Shown: positions 26,904 through 34,986 of the stretch, piece after piece
How the letters are laid out: each line of letters begins with the position of its first letter
How positions within the stretch are numbered: position 1 is the stretch's first letter
From: Dongia mobilis
GTDB taxonomy: Bacteria; Pseudomonadota; Alphaproteobacteria; Dongiales; Dongiaceae
Reading direction: 5' to 3'
Assembly (NCBI RefSeq): GCF_945906275.1
Contig: NZ_CAMDRA010000005.1
Span: 1-44,069 of the forward strand
DNA: 44,069 bases
Notes under the pieces: model-generated
What the model was told of the DNA's origin: nothing
Database searches by the model: none
What the model saw: only the letters and a program-made list of their open reading frames with translations
Position numbers and translations under genes: made by a program

Positions 26904-27842
26904 ATGACCGACAGTACGACACGCGAGAAGCAGGGCTGGTTCCAGCGCCTGAAATCCGGCCTCAGCCGCTCCTCCACCAAGCTCACCGACAGCATCACCG
27001 GCATCTTCACCAAGCGGAAGCTCGACCGGACCTTGCTCGATGAGCTGGAAGAAGCGCTCATCGCCGCCGATCTCGGGCCAGCGACGGCGGCCAGACTGAC
27101 GGCCAACCTCGCCAAGGATCGCTTCGACAAGGAAGTGACCTCCGAGGAAGTGCGGGCACTCTTTGCCGACGAGATCGCAGAGATCCTGGCGCCGGTTGCA
27201 AAGCCCCTGGTGATCGCGCCGCATTGTCCGCATGTCGTCCTCGTGGTGGGCGTCAACGGGTCGGGCAAGACCACCACCATCGGCAAGCTGGCGCGGCTCT
27301 ATCAGGGCCAAGGCAAGAAGGTGATGCTGGCCGCCGGTGATACATTCCGCGCCGCCGCGGTCGAACAGCTGAAGATCTGGGGCGAGCGCGCCGGCGTGCC
27401 GGTGATCGCGCGCGGCGAAGGCGCCGATCCGGCGGGGCTTGCCTTCGATGCCGTGCAGGAAGCCAAGGCCCAGGGCATCGACCTCCTCCTCATCGATACG
27501 GCGGGCCGCTTGCAGAACAAGGCGGGCCTCATGGAGGAACTGGCCAAGATCGTGCGCGTGGTGAAGAAGGTCGACCCATCGGCGCCCCACGATTGCCTGC
27601 TGGTGCTCGATGCGACCGTGGGGCAGAACGCGCATTCCCAGGTCGATATCTTCAAGCAGATCTGTCAAGTGACCGGCCTTGTCGTCACCAAGCTGGATGG
27701 GTCAGCCAAGGGCGGCGTGCTGGTGGCGCTCGCCGAGCGTTTCGGCCTGCCGGTGGTGGCGATCGGCGTGGGCGAGGGCCAGGACGATCTCAAACCCTTC
27801 GCCGCGCAGGAGTTCGCCCGCTCGCTGATGGATGTGGCCTGA
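26904..27842 (+). CDS. ftsY: Signal recognition particle receptor FtsY
   Basis: 312 residues; SRP GTPase that receives ribosome-nascent chain complexes at the inner membrane. The N-terminal acidic domain is nearly absent: KQGWFQRLKSGLSRSSTKLTDSI leads straight to the N domain. The GTPase shows G1 GVNGSGKTT (about residues 116-124), DTFRAAAVEQL, LIDTAGRLQNK and TKLDGSAKGG. The start at 26904 is chosen by family; it lies 25 bases after the mtaB stop. Confidence 0.96.
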   Translation: MTDSTTREKQGWFQRLKSGLSRSSTKLTDSITGIFTKRKLDRTLLDELEEALIAADLGPATAARLTANLAKDRFDKEVTSEEVRALFADEIAEILAPVAKPLVIAPHCPHVVLVVGVNGSGKTTTIGKLARLYQGQGKKVMLAAGDTFRAAAVEQLKIWGERAGVPVIARGEGADPAGLAFDAVQEAKAQGIDLLLIDTAGRLQNKAGLMEELAKIVRVVKKVDPSAPHDCLLVLDATVGQNAHSQVDIFKQICQVTGLVVTKLDGSAKGGVLVALAERFGLPVVAIGVGEGQDDLKPFAAQEFARSLMDVA

Positions 27843-27854
27843 GGAGAGTTCGCG

Positions 27855-28271
27855 GTGGCAGTTCCTGTTCGCGGTGCAAAGGACATGCTGGCCGGGATGT
27901 CGCCAACCCTGATCGACGGCGATTTTGCCTTCTGCAGCACCGATGATCCCGGTCTGGCCGCCCGCGCCAAGACTCATGCCATCGGCTGGTTCAGGGAAGT
28001 GGAAGGGGTTTCGCTGATTCTGCCCCTATCCGAGGCAGCGGCGCTCGGGTTCGATTGTGCGGCGCCGATGCGGCAGATCACGCTGTCGGTCTATTCGGCG
28101 CTGGATGGCGTCGGCCTCACCGCCGCCGTCGCGGCTGAGCTCGCGGAGCACGATATCCCCTGCAACATGGTGGCAGCCTTCCATCACGACCATGTCTTTG
28201 TCCCGCGCCATCTTGCAGAGCAGGCACGACACTTGCTGCTGGCGCTGCAGGGGCGCGCTGCCGCTACTTGA
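27855..28271 (+). CDS. ACT domain-containing protein
   Basis: 138 residues with a GTG start 12 bases after ftsY. The second half (ITLSVYSALDGVGLTAAVAAELAEHDIPCNMV and HHDHVFVP) is a clear ACT ligand-binding domain, the type that senses amino acids. The first half (FCSTDDPGLAARAK and FREVEGVSLILP) resembles a second, more divergent ACT unit. No catalytic domain is attached. Its ligand and partner are unknown. It overlaps the end of the convergent DUF2177 gene by eight bases. Confidence 0.78.
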   Translation: MAVPVRGAKDMLAGMSPTLIDGDFAFCSTDDPGLAARAKTHAIGWFREVEGVSLILPLSEAAALGFDCAAPMRQITLSVYSALDGVGLTAAVAAELAEHDIPCNMVAAFHHDHVFVPRHLAEQARHLLLALQGRAAAT

Positions 28272-28665
28272 ACGCGGCGCTGGCGATGCGCCAGCCGAGA
28301 GACGCCGACACGGCGGAGAGCAGGGCGCCCCAGATCATGTCGAGCAGCGAGAGGCCCAGCGGCCAATCCCTCAAGGTGGCAAGGTTGGTGAGATCATAGG
28401 TCATGTAGGCCATAAAGCCGAGGAGGGCGGCGCGCTGGGCGATGGCTGCCATGGTCTGCCGGGTCGTACCGGCGATCGCAAAGAAAACCAGCCCGGCCGG
28501 ATAGAGCAGATAGAAGGCGGCGGCAGCCACCCAGTTCGGCGTCGGCGCCATCAACCCGCCGATGCCCTCGAGGTAGAGGCCGCTGGCCACCAGGCCCAGC
28601 CAGATACCGTCGATGAGGATGAACAGGATGAGGACGGCAAGGTAGGTTACGAGATATCTGCGCAC
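28264..28665 (-). CDS. DUF2177 family membrane protein
   Basis: 133 residues with four hydrophobic segments: an N-terminal one starting YLVTYLAVLILFILIDGIWLG, then APTPNWVAAAAFYLLYPAGLVFF, ALLGFMAYMTYDLTNLATL and MIWGALLSAVSASLGW. The DGIWLG and YMTYDLTN blocks mark DUF2177, a four-helix inner-membrane family of unknown function. It is convergent with the ACT gene and divergent from the CreA gene. Confidence 0.88.
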   Translation of the reverse strand: MRRYLVTYLAVLILFILIDGIWLGLVASGLYLEGIGGLMAPTPNWVAAAAFYLLYPAGLVFFAIAGTTRQTMAAIAQRAALLGFMAYMTYDLTNLATLRDWPLGLSLLDMIWGALLSAVSASLGWRIASAAFK

Positions 28666-28748
28666 GCTTGCTCTCTCTTGCTATGCTGCGAGGGAACCCA
28701 GGCAGCTGCCGAAGGTTCCTGTTGGCGGCCATCAAGACGGGATACGAG

Positions 28749-29231
28749 ATGATCATGAATCGGGTTCAATATTCTCTGGGAATTTTGGGGATCGGCGTCA
28801 CGCTGTCGATGGGGGCATACCAGGCGCTGGCGCAGGAGACGATCGGCGAGGTGTCCACAACGTTCCGGATGATGAGTCCCAACGACAAGGTCGTCATCGA
28901 GCGCTATGACGATCCCAAGGTCGAGAACGTGTCCTGCTATCTCAGCCGCGCCGAAACCGGCGGCTGGAGCGGTGCCATGGGCTTTGCCGAGGATCCCAGC
29001 CGCTTTTCCATCGCCTGCCGCGCGGTCGGCCCCACCCGGGTCACCGGCAAGATCCCCACCGACAGGAAGGGCGAGGTGGTCTTTTCCGAGGATGCCTCGA
29101 TCCTGTTCAAGGAACTGCGCATCAGCCGCTTCATGGATGTGGAGAAGAACGTGCTGGTCTATCTGGTCTGGTCGACCAAGCTGATCGACGGCTCGCCCTA
29201 CAATTCGATCTCGGTCGTACCGCTCGACTAG
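28749..29231 (+). CDS. CreA family protein
   Basis: 160 residues. It has an N-terminal signal peptide (NRVQYSLGILGIGVTLSMGAYQALA-Q) and the CreA core: FRMMSPNDKVVIERYDDPKVENVSCYLSRA, GFAEDPSRFSIACR and a late YLVWSTKLIDGSPYNSISVV. The family is periplasmic and its function is not known. ATGs at 28749 and 28755 are both possible; an earlier in-frame start at 28668 would bury the signal peptide. Confidence 0.87.
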   Translation: MIMNRVQYSLGILGIGVTLSMGAYQALAQETIGEVSTTFRMMSPNDKVVIERYDDPKVENVSCYLSRAETGGWSGAMGFAEDPSRFSIACRAVGPTRVTGKIPTDRKGEVVFSEDASILFKELRISRFMDVEKNVLVYLVWSTKLIDGSPYNSISVVPLD

Positions 29232-29336
29232 GGGCCGGCTGGCTCAAGGGATTATCTATCGGTCGCGCGCGACCTATGCGATTTCACCTATGCCCCCATC
29301 GAAACAAGCGATTGGGCAGGATGTCATGCATATGTC

Positions 29337-30215
29337 ATGGTCCGGCCCATCATGATGACACTTTCACTTTCGATGACGCTGCTGGTGCTGCTGGCCGCCG
29401 TCATGCACGCCAGCTGGAACGTTCTGGTCAAGATCGGCCACGACACCCTGCTCAATATGGGCCTCACCATGGGCCTCGCCGGCATCATCGCCCTGCCGTT
29501 CCTGTTCGTGACCGAGATCCCGGCGCCGGAAAGCTGGATCTATCTGCTGGGGTCGCTCCTCACCCATCTCGGCTATTACCTGTTCCTGGTACTGGCCTAT
29601 CGCCATGGCGAACTCAGCCAAGTCTATCCCATCGCACGCGGCTCGGCGCCGCTGCTGGTGGCGGTCTCGGCTTGGATCCTGCCGCCCCATGAGATCCTCG
29701 CCGGCTGGCAGATGGCCGGCGTCGCCGCCATTTCCATCGGCATTCTGAGCCTGTCGGTGGAGAAGCCGCTGGTCGGCAAGCATAAGTGGGAACCGGTCGC
29801 CTTTGGCCTCATGACCGGCATCTGCATCATGAGCTACACGCTGTGCGATGGCCTCGGCATCCGCCATGCCGGCCCCCAAGAGGCACAGCAGTTCGGCTAT
29901 ATCGCCTGGCTGTTTGCGCTGGATGCGCCGTTGCTGGTGCTGTTCTGCCTGTGGCGCCGTGGCGTCGGCACCGCCATCGCCTATTGGGCCAAGGCCTGGA
30001 AAGTTGGTCTCGCCGGCGGTGCGCTTTCCGCCGGCGCCTATGCCATCGCCATCTTTGCGATGAAGTCGGGGGCCTTCGCCCATGTCAGCGCCCTGCGCGA
30101 GACCAGCGTGATCTTCGCTGCCCTCATGAGCGCGTTTCTGTTGAAGGAACGGTTCCGCAAGCGGCGCTATGCCTCAGTGAGCCTGGTGGCCCTCGGCGCC
30201 GTCCTGCTGCATTGA
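29337..30215 (+). CDS. EamA/DMT-family transporter
   Basis: 292 residues with about ten hydrophobic segments in two repeats, as expected for the drug/metabolite transporter superfamily. The first repeat includes VMHASWNVLVKIG and QVYPIARGSAPLLVA, the second ALRETSVIFAALMSAFLLKERF; these paired loops are typical of EamA exporters. The substrate cannot be read. It ends eight bases from the convergent small gene. Confidence 0.88.
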   Translation: MVRPIMMTLSLSMTLLVLLAAVMHASWNVLVKIGHDTLLNMGLTMGLAGIIALPFLFVTEIPAPESWIYLLGSLLTHLGYYLFLVLAYRHGELSQVYPIARGSAPLLVAVSAWILPPHEILAGWQMAGVAAISIGILSLSVEKPLVGKHKWEPVAFGLMTGICIMSYTLCDGLGIRHAGPQEAQQFGYIAWLFALDAPLLVLFCLWRRGVGTAIAYWAKAWKVGLAGGALSAGAYAIAIFAMKSGAFAHVSALRETSVIFAALMSAFLLKERFRKRRYASVSLVALGAVLLH

Positions 30216-30222
30216 ACCCGGA

Positions 30223-30510
30223 TCAGTGCGCGGCGCCGTCCATCAACTGGAAGCGGCGTGCTGAAATCAGCGACGACACCGACAGCAGCTTGTGGGCGTA
30301 GGGATCGCTCACATTGCGCAAGGACACATGCGGCTGGTCGCCCGGCCCCTTGAAGCGCTTTTCAACGCGCCAATGGGCATACATATGCTGCGGCAGCTTG
30401 TCGGAAATTTCGATGAGTACGGTGCCCACATCCAAGGTGTCGCTCTGCTCGTCGGCCAGAACCTTGTCGTCCCGATGCCACGGCAGCCAATTCAATAAAA
30501 CCCGCCCCAT
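30223..30510 (-). CDS. Hypothetical protein, 95 residues
   Basis: A small soluble protein that I do not recognise. It starts MGRVLLNWLPWHRDD and includes YAHWRVEKRFKGPGDQPHVSLRN and a positively charged C-terminus. AGGGGCG lies a few bases upstream of the chosen ATG; an in-frame GTG at 30576 would add 22 residues. No membrane segment or signal is seen. It is convergent with the EamA gene. Confidence 0.6.
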   Translation of the reverse strand: MGRVLLNWLPWHRDDKVLADEQSDTLDVGTVLIEISDKLPQHMYAHWRVEKRFKGPGDQPHVSLRNVSDPYAHKLLSVSSLISARRFQLMDGAAH

Positions 30511-30669
30511 AGTTGCGCCCCTAAAACCATGCTGGTGGCCGACCCCATGTCGGTCACCTGTCAGACACCTGACCATGGCAGTTTAGGCCTCATGTCTTAA
30601 CAAGAGGTTTCAGGAGCGCAGCTAAGTTATTGAGCTAATTTGGAAGTATAGGATTTTAGCGATTTGCCG

Positions 30670-31149
30670 TTATTCGAACCGGATGTGGTTGATCTCGTCG
30701 CCCATCTCTAGGGATTGTAGGACATCCAGTCCTTCGACGATCTGGCCGAACACCGTATGGCCACCATCGAGATGCGGCTGCTTCTCCAAAACGAGAAAAA
30801 ATTGTGAGCCGCCGGTGTCGCGGCCGGCATGGGCCATGGAGAGGGCGCCTTCGACATGCTTGTGCGGGTTGCCCTTGGTCTCGCAGGCGGTGCGCCAGCC
30901 GGGGCCGCCGGTGCCGGTGCCTTCCGGGCAGCCGCCCTGGGCCACGAAACCGGGAATGACGCGGTGGAAGCTGAGCCCGTCATAGAATTTGTCCTCGGCA
31001 AGGACATAAAAATTGGCGACCGAATTGGGCGCCTCTTCCGGGAACATTTCGAGCTTCATGTCGCCCTTGCTGGTCGAAATGGTGCAATGCTTGAGGCTCT
31101 TGATCTTCTCTGGCGTCAGATCGTGAACCTTGAGGGCGCCGCGGGACAT
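30670..31149 (-). CDS. Cyclophilin-type peptidyl-prolyl cis-trans isomerase
   Basis: 159 residues, no signal peptide, so cytoplasmic. Core motifs: [45 protein letters not shown] and [15 protein letters not shown], which include the catalytic Arg and the substrate-binding residues of PpiB-like enzymes. The start at 31149 is preceded by AAGGA, which is itself half of a palindrome (AAGGAATTCCTT, 31151-31162). An upstream in-frame start at 31179 is possible but less likely. Confidence 0.95.
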   Translation of the reverse strand: MSRGALKVHDLTPEKIKSLKHCTISTSKGDMKLEMFPEEAPNSVANFYVLAEDKFYDGLSFHRVIPGFVAQGGCPEGTGTGGPGWRTACETKGNPHKHVEGALSMAHAGRDTGGSQFFLVLEKQPHLDGGHTVFGQIVEGLDVLQSLEMGDEINHIRFE

Positions 31150-31248
31150 GAAGGAATTCCTTTCGTTTTGACCCCGCACCTGTTCTGGGCGCGGGCCGAG
31201 TGATGAGCGATGGGCGCCTATCTATGGTGATCGGTCCCCGAATTCAAG

Positions 31249-31283
31249 CAATTCCCCCGGCAATTCCCCCGGCATTTCCCCGG
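31249..31283. repeat. Short tandem repeat between cyclophilin and the Mla lipoprotein gene
   Basis: CAATTCCCCCGG occurs twice in tandem (31249-31260 and 31261-31272), followed by an 11-base variant, CATTTCCCCGG (31273-31283). Confidence 0.7.
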
Positions 31284-31296
31284 CCGTGCGGCCGGG
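31279..31296 (-). terminator. Hairpin directly after the Mla operon
   Basis: CCCGGCC-GTGC-GGCCGGG (31279-31296) begins on the minus strand one base after the lipoprotein stop. The following minus-strand bases are not T-rich, so it is a weak terminator candidate or an mRNA 3' stabiliser. Confidence 0.4.
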
Positions 31297-31297
31297 T

Positions 31298-31918
31298 TCA
31301 GCCGCGCTGGGCGAGGTCGGCCGCGAACTGGGCGAAGATCTCATTGAGGCCGGCATTGAGTGCATGAACCGCATCGTCGATGTTGGGGCCGCTCGCATCC
31401 TTGGTCACCTCATAGATGCCAGTGGCGACGATATCGTCGGTTTCCTTGTCGATGAGCGAGAGTTCGAGGGCGATGACACCGCCATTCCTGGCGCCGGACA
31501 GCTGTTCGAGGCGCTTGATGCGGCCTTCGACGCGGTACTGGGCGTTGACCCTGAGTTCGCTGGGGACGACCTGGTCGGCGAGCTTCGCGGCGCCAAGGAA
31601 GGCCACCAGCTGGTCGCGCAGCATGGCGGGCGGCGGGTCGGTCCAATAAGCGTAATTGCGCTGCTCGAGCTTCATGCCGTTATCCTGGGTGAACAGCAAC
31701 GGCCGTTCACCCATGACACCTTCGGCCTGGAAGGGCGGCACTTCGACGGTGCCAGACAGCGGATTGCCGACCGGTGCCGGATCAGCGCTGCTGATCAGGC
31801 GGAAATATTGCTCCTTGGGAACCGGCGGTGCCGAACCGAAACAGCCGGCAAGGCCGAGGAGCAGGACCGAACTCAGCCCGGCCAGGAGGGCGCGGCGCAG
31901 GGGGAAAATCATCGTCAT
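31298..31918 (-). CDS. ABC-type transport auxiliary lipoprotein of the Mla/MCE system
   Basis: 206 residues. A lipoprotein signal peptide ends in the lipobox LAGC (Cys 26), so the protein is anchored in a membrane facing the periplasm. The rest (EQYFRLISS, VEVPPFQAEGVMGERPLLF, WTDPPPAMLRDQLV) matches the ABC_trans_aux/PqiC-like family that often ends MCE operons. It replaces the soluble MlaC carrier of E. coli in this layout. The start overlaps the MlaD stop by four bases. Confidence 0.88.
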   Translation of the reverse strand: MTMIFPLRRALLAGLSSVLLLGLAGCFGSAPPVPKEQYFRLISSADPAPVGNPLSGTVEVPPFQAEGVMGERPLLFTQDNGMKLEQRNYAYWTDPPPAMLRDQLVAFLGAAKLADQVVPSELRVNAQYRVEGRIKRLEQLSGARNGGVIALELSLIDKETDDIVATGIYEVTKDASGPNIDDAVHALNAGLNEIFAQFAADLAQRG

Positions 31919-32937
31919 TGTGCACCATCCCCGCTGTTGGGGCTGAGGCCCTTGTCGGTTTCCGGATTGCTGCCGGACAGCAGCAGGCCGGGATGCTGGC
32001 GGATGAGGCGGCTGAACTCGTTCATGTTGCGGGTCGTTCCGTCCAGATTGTGGGTGATGGAGTCGATATTCTGCGCCACGGCACGCAACGTATATTCCAG
32101 ATCGGCGATCGATTTGTCGACGCTCTTGCGATTGTCGGCCACCAGGGCGCTGATCTGGTCGGCCACCTTGGTGATCTGGCCTCCGAGGCTGCGCAGGTCC
32201 TGGCTCGCCACCTCGGCATTGGCGGTGGCGCGCTCGATATTGCCCAGCGAGCTCTCGATGGCACCGAGATTCTTCTCCGACAGGAGCTGATCAACCTTGG
32301 CCATTTCGACATTGAGCTGGCTCGAGAAGGTCTCGACATTGCCGACGATGACCGGTGTCTTGGCGTTCACTTCGCGGGCGATTTCGTTGAGCGAGCCCAT
32401 CAACTCCTTGAGGTTGACCTCGGTCGTGTTGCCGATGCGGTCGATGATGTCGCCGATCTTGGCGACCAGCGGCCGGAGCGAAGATTTGGAGAGATCGCCG
32501 ATTTCGCCCGCGACCTGGGCCATCAGCGAGAACATGTCGGCTGCGGTGCCGCCGGCGATTTCGCCGCCGGGTGTGATCGTGGCGCTGGCGAGGCCACCAT
32601 TCACTTCCAGCGTCTTGCCGGCAAGGAAGCTCGATGCGGCGATGCGGGCGATCGAATCCTGCGGGAACTTCCAGCCTTCCTGGACGGCGATCTGCAGGCG
32701 GAAGCGGTACTTCCCGTCGCTGTTTTCCGGTGTGATCTTTTCGACCTGGCCGATCGGGAAGCCCGCGAAGCGGACGACGGTGCCGTATTTGACGTCGGTC
32801 ACGTCATCGAGCACGACGAAATAGGTGTCGGTCGGCCCCGTGCGGCCAGACAGCATGGAGAGCGCCACCACCAGGGCCGCGATCATGGCGGCGACGAAGA
32901 TGCCCACCGCCGTGTAATTGAGAAAGTGATTCCGCAT
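31915..32937 (-). CDS. mlaD: MlaD-like MCE-domain substrate-binding protein
   Basis: 340 residues: a single N-terminal membrane helix (about residues 8-28), then the MCE domain (DTYFVVLDDVTDVKYGTVVRFAGFPIGQVEKI) and a long helical, coiled-coil C-terminus ending RLIRQHPGLLLSGS. MCE proteins form hexameric rings that bind phospholipid in the periplasm. The long helical tail suggests a needle or tunnel, longer than E. coli MlaD. It is 24 bases after the ATPase gene and overlaps the lipoprotein gene. Confidence 0.9.
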   Translation of the reverse strand: MRNHFLNYTAVGIFVAAMIAALVVALSMLSGRTGPTDTYFVVLDDVTDVKYGTVVRFAGFPIGQVEKITPENSDGKYRFRLQIAVQEGWKFPQDSIARIAASSFLAGKTLEVNGGLASATITPGGEIAGGTAADMFSLMAQVAGEIGDLSKSSLRPLVAKIGDIIDRIGNTTEVNLKELMGSLNEIAREVNAKTPVIVGNVETFSSQLNVEMAKVDQLLSEKNLGAIESSLGNIERATANAEVASQDLRSLGGQITKVADQISALVADNRKSVDKSIADLEYTLRAVAQNIDSITHNLDGTTRNMNEFSRLIRQHPGLLLSGSNPETDKGLSPNSGDGAQ

Positions 32938-32961
32938 CGGTCTTCAATCTCCCGGATCGGT

Positions 32962-33819
32962 TCAATCGCCAGCTAGGCGGCGCAAATATTCGGTTGGGTC
33001 AATCTCGGCCTGTTCGGACCGGCGATGCAGCAGGTTCTGCACCCGTTCATTGGCCGAGTTGCGGACCGCATCGACGCGATCCGAAATGAGGATCTGGCCC
33101 TTGTCTAGGATCGTGATCCGATCGGCGATCTTGTAGGCGCTTTCGACATCATGGCTGACCACGACCACGGAGATGTCCATGGCGTCGCGCAGCTTCAGGA
33201 TGAGATCGTCAAGCGCCGAGGACACGACAGGATCGAGCCCCGATGACGGTTCATCGAGGAAGATGAGCTTGGGGTCCATGACAATGGCGCGCGCGATCGA
33301 AGCACGCTTCATCATGCCGCCGGAAAGATCGGAGGGCATCAGATGACCGAAGCCCGAGAGGTTGCACACCTCCAGCTTCATGTTGGCCATGATGTCCATG
33401 GTGCGTTCCTCAAGATCTGTGAGCTCGCGCAGCGGCAGCTTCACGTTTTCGGAAACGCTCATCGAGGAAAAGAGGGCGCCGAACTGGAAGGCGACGCCGA
33501 TGCGCCGCTTGAGGTCCAGCAACTGCATGCGCGATAGGGCACCCATATCCTTGCCCAGCAGCTTGATCTTGCCTGGGAGCGGCGGCATCAGGCCGACAAG
33601 GTGTCGCAGCAAGGTGGTCTTGCCGGAGCCGGAGCCACCCATGATCACCATGATCTCGCCTTCGCGGACATCGAGATTGATGTCGAACAGCACCTGGCGC
33701 GGACCGAAGGACCAGTCGAGATGATCGACCTCGATCACCTTGCGGCGCGCGGCGATGTCTTCGGCGCTGGGGCGGTTGGCCTGGTTGACGGCTTCGGCGG
33801 TGAGGGTCTGGTTCGTCAT
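32962..33819 (-). CDS. mlaF: MlaF-like ABC ATPase for lipid transport
   Basis: 285 residues. Walker A GGSGSGKTTLLRH, signature LSGGMMKRASIARAI and Walker B LIFLDEPSSGLDP; the FGALFSSMSVSENV Q-loop region and long C-terminal tail (RRSEQAEIDPTEYLRRLAGD) match MlaF. In E. coli the STAS protein MlaB binds MlaF and is needed for its activity; a STAS gene is two genes upstream here. It starts three bases after the permease gene. Confidence 0.94.
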   Translation of the reverse strand: MTNQTLTAEAVNQANRPSAEDIAARRKVIEVDHLDWSFGPRQVLFDINLDVREGEIMVIMGGSGSGKTTLLRHLVGLMPPLPGKIKLLGKDMGALSRMQLLDLKRRIGVAFQFGALFSSMSVSENVKLPLRELTDLEERTMDIMANMKLEVCNLSGFGHLMPSDLSGGMMKRASIARAIVMDPKLIFLDEPSSGLDPVVSSALDDLILKLRDAMDISVVVVSHDVESAYKIADRITILDKGQILISDRVDAVRNSANERVQNLLHRRSEQAEIDPTEYLRRLAGD

Positions 33820-33822
33820 GGC

Positions 33823-34620
33823 TTACTGCGTCGTCATGTAGGCGAAGATCATGTCCGCGACGACAATGAGCGTGATCGAGATCACGACCGAGCGGGTCGT
33901 CACCTTGCCGACACCTTCTGCGCCACCCTGCACCATCGAGCCATTGATCACGCCGACGAGGGCGATGATGATGCCGAACAAAGTCGCCTTGCCGAGGCCG
34001 TGCCAGACATCGCCGGTCTTCAAGACTTCGATCGTGTCGTTGAGATAGGCGCCGAAGGATTGGTTGAGTTCGGCCGAGACATAGAGGCCGGCGGCCAGGA
34101 TCGAGACCAGATTGGCCCACATGGCCAGGCACGGCATCATCAGCACCAGGGCGATGAGGACCGGCGACACCAGGAAGCGGACCGGGTTGATGCCCATCAC
34201 CTGCAGGGCATCCACCTCCTGGTTGATGCTCATGGTGGCGAGCTTTGCCGCAATGGCGGAGCCGGAACGGCCGGCAATGAGAATGCCCATGATCATCGGG
34301 CTGAACTCGCGCACCACGGAAAGAGCGATGCCGATATAGGCGTAATGCTCTGCGCCGAACAGGCCGAGGCTGTAGAGGCTCTGGATGGCCAGCATCAGGC
34401 CGATGGTCGCAGCGAGGAGTGTCGCGATCGGAAGTGCTGCGACACCGAACTGCATCATGGCGGCGAAGGTTGCCGTGACGCGCACGGGCTGACGGTAACG
34501 CCAGCCTGCGAGAGTCCAATAGATCGCCTCGAAGAAGATGGCGGCAGCATAGCCCATCTCGTCCAGACCAGCGACGGTGCGCCTTCCGATCGTCTCGAAG
34601 ATTTTTGCTGGATTGGCCAT
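33823..34620 (-). CDS. mlaE: MlaE-like ABC permease
   Basis: 265 residues of the MlaE/DUF140 family. The conserved cytoplasmic loop RSGSAIAAKLATMSINQEVDALQVMGINP is complete, flanked by about five to six hydrophobic segments. It forms the membrane dimer that moves phospholipid between MlaD and the inner membrane. It starts 27 bases after the STAS gene. Confidence 0.94.
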   Translation of the reverse strand: MANPAKIFETIGRRTVAGLDEMGYAAAIFFEAIYWTLAGWRYRQPVRVTATFAAMMQFGVAALPIATLLAATIGLMLAIQSLYSLGLFGAEHYAYIGIALSVVREFSPMIMGILIAGRSGSAIAAKLATMSINQEVDALQVMGINPVRFLVSPVLIALVLMMPCLAMWANLVSILAAGLYVSAELNQSFGAYLNDTIEVLKTGDVWHGLGKATLFGIIIALVGVINGSMVQGGAEGVGKVTTRSVVISITLIVVADMIFAYMTTQ

Positions 34621-34647
34621 CAGGAACAGTTCCGCCTCATGCTGACC

Positions 34648-34983
34648 TTAGGGCCTCGCCGCGAGGGCTGTGGCGACATCGGCGTGGATCGCAAACACCT
34701 TGTCGAGGCGCGCCAGTTCCAGCACGCGCAGGGCGCGCGGGCTCACCGAGACCAGGGACAGTTCGTTCTTCTGCTTGCGCGCCACCTGCAGGCCTTCGAC
34801 CAGGCTGGCAATGCCGGACGAATCGATATAGCTGACCGCGGACAGGTCGATCAGCAGGTCTTTCTTCTGCTTGAGGTTGGCGAGGAGGGCCTTCCGGACC
34901 TCGCCGGCATTTTCGAGGTCGATATCGCCCTCGAGAGCGATCACGATCCTGCCCTGTTCTTCCTTGATGTTGGCCACCGACAT
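34648..34983 (-). CDS. STAS-domain protein (anti-sigma-factor-antagonist / MlaB-like)
   Basis: 111 residues, a single STAS domain. LLIDLSAVSYIDSSGIASLVEGL carries the Ser 55-Ser 56-Gly site at the position phosphorylated in SpoIIAA/RsbV. The protein could act as a regulator in a partner switch or as the MlaB subunit of the transporter; its place between a PP2C/kinase gene and mlaE allows both. It starts three bases after the upstream gene's stop. MlaB and SpoIIAA share this fold, so sequence alone does not separate the roles. Confidence 0.88.
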   Translation of the reverse strand: MSVANIKEEQGRIVIALEGDIDLENAGEVRKALLANLKQKKDLLIDLSAVSYIDSSGIASLVEGLQVARKQKNELSLVSVSPRALRVLELARLDKVFAIHADVATALAARP

Positions 34984-34986
34984 CCC

